Source of the DNA: JBDTZF01 sp040005265
GTDB taxonomy: Bacteria > Verrucomicrobiota > Verrucomicrobiia > Chthoniobacterales > UBA10450
DNA length: 16,978 nt
Direction: 5' to 3'
Assembly: GCA_040005265.1 (NCBI GenBank)
Contig: JBDTZF010000055.1
Coordinates: 1-16,978, forward strand
Position numbers and translations under genes: made by a program. Each line of letters opens with the position of its first letter. Position 1 is the first letter of the stretch. Positions 13,690-16,978 of this stretch are shown here, in pieces. Below the pieces are notes generated by a model. It did no database searches and had not been told where the DNA came from. It was given only the letters and a program-made list of their open reading frames with translations.

Positions 13690-16356
13690 ATGTCTCGCAA
13701 GTCGATTCCGCATCACGACAGCAAGCCCGGCGACGGTTTTGCTCTTATCATCACGCTAATTATGGTGGTGCTGGCCGCGGTCGTTGCCGTTGCCTTTATT
13801 ACAAACGCGTCGTTGGATCGACTCACCGCTAATTCATTCAGCAAGCGCGCACGCGCGGAAATGGCCGCGCAATCGGGCCTCGCCGCCGCGTTGAATCAGC
13901 TAGCGAACCCAAATGACTTTCGATTCATCACCGCCGTCGGTGATGACGGAGATCCCGCGCACAGCAAGCCCGTTCTGATCCCGCTGACCTCGGATCCTGC
14001 AACCGGTGTTGTTTCTCTCGATACAGCTTCAAAGCGGGACCTCTATTCGACCGGCAGCGGTGCCGCAATCACCCTCTCCGCGACTGCATCTCCCAAGGCG
14101 ACGCGAGCAATTGGCTATGTGCCCATCAACACGAACACGAACGGCGTAAATCAGGAAACGGAGCGTTACGCCTTTTATGTAGATGAAGGCGGTAGCCGCC
14201 AAAATCTCGCTATACAAGGCGGAAGCGATCGAATATATGCCCGCGACCCGAATGAGCTGCCCATCGTGTCGACGACGCCTGCGCCGCCGTCCCCACCTGT
14301 GACGCTAAGCTCAACCCAAGTGAATGCCATAAAAGATAAACGGCCGTTGCTGTTTACTCCGATGACGACGAATCCTGTCTTATCGGATGCGGGCGTACCG
14401 ACAACTCCCCCCGTCGATGATTATTCTTTCGCGACGGCATCGGCGATAGCGAACCTGAATCCAGAAGGGAAGCCGCGCGTGACCTTAATGAACCCACCAG
14501 ATCAGACAGACAAAAAATGTTTGAAAAAATATGTAGATTCCCTGCCGTTCGATCAAACTCCGAACAATCTGCGATCACATCTCGTTAACCGGCTACTAGG
14601 GCTTGAGAATCCGCAGAACAGTTCAGATTGGGGCGGTGGCGACCTTTCGATTTTATTGAAGCTGAGCCATTATACACCCACCCAAGCCAAACAAATCGTG
14701 GCAAGTCTGCTCGATTATCTGGACGAAGACCTCATTCCAACCACCGATGATATGGACAATCCGACATATTTCGGCGTTGAGGGTAAGGACTTGGGCGATG
14801 GAACCTGGGTGGGTCATCCGTACATCAATTTTGTGGGGACAGGATTAATTTTTAATCGTAGCGGGCAATCGGGCAATGTCGGCGGGCTCAATTCGACCCG
14901 TATTGTACTTGTGCTCGGCTTGGTCAATCCGTGGAGAGCGCCGACCAAGGATTGGGATTTTTTTTATGTTGAGCCAGAGGTCGAAATTCACATAACTGGC
15001 ACCGCGTCGGGTGGAACTCTAGGCAGTAACGCAAGCAGTTACTTTCAAGAGATTTTCAGCTCCACCTTGCCCGACCCGAGCGGAAATCCTGAGAAATTGT
15101 ATCCTGTGAAGAACATTCCACCGAGAACAGGTTACTGCTTCCCGATAAAGATGAGCGGTACCACCAATTACGCCACGTACAAAGAATTGAAGGGAACGAG
15201 GCCAAACGGTCTAGGTCAACCGCCAGGCATGGTCTTCACAAATCTGGGGTTTCAAATTAAGAAGTTACGGCTCAAGTACAAGATCAGTACTAACAGCACT
15301 TATGTTGTTCAGGTCCTCGATAATTTGAAAAATATGACGCAGGACGCGAGCCCCACGACAGTTGACTGCGATCATTCGAACAATCCGAGCGCGCTCGTTT
15401 ACAAGTTCACCGGCAGTGCGCCGGGTTATGAGAATAAAAAGGACTTTCATTTAAATACCGATCCGCGGCTGAACTTCCTGGTCTCCGATCCTCAAAACGC
15501 CGCCGCGAAATGGTGGATTCTTAGCAAGTCGACAGAGGCCGCCCTTGCCCCGCCCACACCTCAAACAGCCGTTAATGCGTTTACCAGCCACGACCCTAAC
15601 AACTGGGATTTTACGACACCCCCCACGATGACGAATCATCTGTGGTATACAACGGCAGACGTCACAGCTAATTTTTACGTCAAGAGCCCGCAACAAGATG
15701 GCAGCAACCCAAAACTAAATTCGGCGGGCGAGTTGGGCTACCTCCACACTGGAATTCCGTGGGAAACGCTTAGATTCTACGTCACTGGCGGTGAGGCAGC
15801 TGGGAAAGAGCGCGACAAAGAGTTACTCGCTTACGTCCACTCGGGAACCTTTCAGCGTTCCGATTATACTACGCCTAGCTCGACCCCAATCGAGCTAATT
15901 AGCGGACCCCTAAACGTGAACTCAAACAAACGGCCAACATTGCAATCGCTTTTTCTCGGCGCCAGCGAAAAAAGTGACAACGATGCTACGAACAAAGCGA
16001 AAAATGGCGGAGACGCCAATGCAGTAACGATCGCTGACGCACTTGCCGCGAATGCGGCCGTCGCGCCACTCGGGCTACCGGGCGATTTCCTGTCGTTGCC
16101 TTCTGTAAAAACAATCACAAACGCACAAACGACGGATTTTGATCGCGAAGTCTTGACTCGTCGGGCAGCCAATGTTCTCGGAACGCAATCAACACGATTC
16201 ACTGTCTATTCGCTCGGCGAAGCTCGGGATAAAGTAGGAATCAGCACTGTGACAACGAGCTCGGTAAGTCTTCGTGCCGAAGTCGAACTTCAACCTAATT
16301 CTAGCGGCAAACCCGTTCCCAAAGTTCTAAGCACTGCTTACTATCTCAACAACTAA
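13690..16356 (+). CDS. Large GspK/PilX-like pseudopilus protein, Verru_Chthon cassette protein A-like
   Basis: The 888-residue protein has a prepilin-like start: a leader ending GDG, then FALIITLIMVVLAAVVAVAFITN (about 17-39). Position 5 of the mature protein is Ile, not Glu. This matches GspK, the tip pseudopilin of type II secretion. The segment after the helix (ANSFSKRARAEMAAQSGLAAALNQLAN) is PilX/GspK-like. The rest is a long extracytoplasmic region rich in Asn, Thr, Ser and Pro, with few cysteines and no domain I can name. It is more than twice the usual GspK length. Position after D, B and C supports cassette protein A. As the largest subunit it probably forms the exposed tip or effector-contacting part; this is inference. 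Confidence 0.83.
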   Translation: MSRKSIPHHDSKPGDGFALIITLIMVVLAAVVAVAFITNASLDRLTANSFSKRARAEMAAQSGLAAALNQLANPNDFRFITAVGDDGDPAHSKPVLIPLTSDPATGVVSLDTASKRDLYSTGSGAAITLSATASPKATRAIGYVPINTNTNGVNQETERYAFYVDEGGSRQNLAIQGGSDRIYARDPNELPIVSTTPAPPSPPVTLSSTQVNAIKDKRPLLFTPMTTNPVLSDAGVPTTPPVDDYSFATASAIANLNPEGKPRVTLMNPPDQTDKKCLKKYVDSLPFDQTPNNLRSHLVNRLLGLENPQNSSDWGGGDLSILLKLSHYTPTQAKQIVASLLDYLDEDLIPTTDDMDNPTYFGVEGKDLGDGTWVGHPYINFVGTGLIFNRSGQSGNVGGLNSTRIVLVLGLVNPWRAPTKDWDFFYVEPEVEIHITGTASGGTLGSNASSYFQEIFSSTLPDPSGNPEKLYPVKNIPPRTGYCFPIKMSGTTNYATYKELKGTRPNGLGQPPGMVFTNLGFQIKKLRLKYKISTNSTYVVQVLDNLKNMTQDASPTTVDCDHSNNPSALVYKFTGSAPGYENKKDFHLNTDPRLNFLVSDPQNAAAKWWILSKSTEAALAPPTPQTAVNAFTSHDPNNWDFTTPPTMTNHLWYTTADVTANFYVKSPQQDGSNPKLNSAGELGYLHTGIPWETLRFYVTGGEAAGKERDKELLAYVHSGTFQRSDYTTPSSTPIELISGPLNVNSNKRPTLQSLFLGASEKSDNDATNKAKNGGDANAVTIADALAANAAVAPLGLPGDFLSLPSVKTITNAQTTDFDREVLTRRAANVLGTQSTRFTVYSLGEARDKVGISTVTTSSVSLRAEVELQPNSSGKPVPKVLSTAYYLNN

Positions 16357-16361
16357 AAATT

Positions 16362-16907
16362 ATGAGTTACGCTTCTATCCGCTATTTGCTAACCGTCGTC
16401 TTTTCTAGCGCGGCGATCTTTTCCATTTTAGGCCAACAACCCAGTCCAATGCCGAAACAAGTCTCAATCCAGAATGTTACGCTGGAATCGGCGGCGGTAC
16501 CTGGCAGCAACCGGCCTTGGATCAAGGTAGTGACTCAATTCCAGAGCGTTCCGCGTTGGGCGGACGGCATTGCGTTTTCCTATACAATTTTACTTGGCGC
16601 TGGAGACCAGTATCGCGTGCTGCCCGGCATTGTCCGGTATGCGAACGTCAAGGGAGGATTGAATCGCGCTGTGATGTACGTTAGCCCCAACACCGTCGAG
16701 CGATTCGGCCCACCATTGACTGCTCACGTGAGAGTCTATTACAAGGACGAGGTAGCCGACGATTTCATTATGAAAGGGGCCAGCAACATTCCCGCCAGTT
16801 GGGAAACGCAATACAATAAATATCCAGGCCTATTGCTTACGGTCATCAATACGCCCTGGCTGATCAGTGATTACTCGAATTCGCCGGATATTTTCGCCAC
16901 GCAATAG
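16362..16907 (+). CDS. Secreted protein of unknown function following the pseudopilin cassette
   Basis: The 181-residue product has a signal peptide (hydrophobic to about residue 22, likely cleavage after SILG) and no cysteine, so it is not a lipoprotein. The mature part alternates short hydrophobic strands (VSIQNVTLESA, WIKVVTQFQSV, GIAFSYTILLG, TAHVRVYYKD), suggesting a beta-sandwich domain. A helical or loop region follows (SWETQYNKYPG). The start, ATG 16362, is 5 nt after the stop of the large pseudopilus protein, so the two are likely cotranscribed. I do not recognise a family. It could be a cassette-associated periplasmic or surface protein; a fold comparison with pilus-associated Ig-like proteins of Akkermansia would be informative, but I cannot claim homology. 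Confidence 0.7.
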   Translation: MSYASIRYLLTVVFSSAAIFSILGQQPSPMPKQVSIQNVTLESAAVPGSNRPWIKVVTQFQSVPRWADGIAFSYTILLGAGDQYRVLPGIVRYANVKGGLNRAVMYVSPNTVERFGPPLTAHVRVYYKDEVADDFIMKGASNIPASWETQYNKYPGLLLTVINTPWLISDYSNSPDIFATQ

Positions 16908-16977
16908 TTGGCGAGCGCCAAGGGCCTAATGGGGTTGCATTTTTAGCAACCTGATGGCGTCGCGGAGCTCAGCCGCG
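16908..16977 (+). terminator. Three successive small hairpins after the cassette
   Basis: TTGGC/GCCAA (16908-16912 with 16917-16921) starts right after the last stop codon. GGTTGC/GCAACC (16933-16938 with 16946-16951) has the T-rich loop ATTTTTA. CGCGG/CCGCG (16961-16965 with 16973-16977) is cut close by the window end. None has a following T-run, so intrinsic termination is possible but not typical. They may belong to a dispersed repeat continuing past the window. Confidence 0.35.
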
Positions 16978-16978
16978 C

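Overview
The window looks like a chromosomal segment of a Verrucomicrobiota bacterium, most likely a soil member near Chthoniobacterales. The strongest marker is a block at 11619-16356 that matches, by recognition, the four-gene 'Verru_Chthon cassette' (proteins D, B, C, A) described from Verrucomicrobium and Chthoniobacter. Supporting signs are palindromic and heptamer repeats at gene junctions that I recall from this phylum, and few clear Shine-Dalgarno sites. No tRNA, rRNA, CRISPR, transposase or phage gene was seen.

Left part (1-4086). A minus-strand gene running off the left edge encodes a secreted repeat-rich beta-helix protein, apparently with ACG where its ATG should be. Divergent from it is a plus-strand operon: ExbB/TolQ-like, ExbD-like and TonB-like proteins, a 79-residue membrane-anchored zinc-ribbon protein, and a GuaB3-type IMP dehydrogenase relative. 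This operon is tightly packed (4-nt overlaps or a 2-nt gap) except for a 133-nt palindromic repeat element between exbB and exbD. fabF (KAS II) follows at 4163-5413.

Centre (5410-11354, minus strand). A tight five-gene operon reads, in transcription order: a TPR protein carrying a type II secretion ATPase N-domain (MshEN) but no ATPase; a complete PilB/GspE-type extension ATPase; a 723-residue proline-rich protein with a duplicated ~115-residue module and a C-terminal roadblock/LC7 domain; an MglA-type small GTPase; and an MglB-type roadblock protein. It ends tail-to-tail with fabF, the two genes sharing a CTAG.

Right part (11355-16978, plus strand). A 264-nt divergent intergenic region separates this operon from the pseudopilin cassette. 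Three proteins have prepilin N-termini with Glu at mature position 5. The fourth is an 888-residue GspK/PilX-like protein without that Glu. A 181-residue secreted protein follows, and the window ends in three small hairpins.

Reading as a system: the centre and right blocks together resemble a type IV pilus/type II secretion-like machine. An assembly ATPase and an MglA/MglB GTPase switch of the kind that positions pili would be the cytoplasmic side, and the divergent pseudopilins and secreted protein the envelope side. The 723-residue duplicated-module roadblock protein and the ATPase-less TPR-MshEN protein are the least familiar components. That the two blocks form one machine is inferred from adjacency; inner-membrane platform, secretin and prepilin peptidase genes are not in this window.
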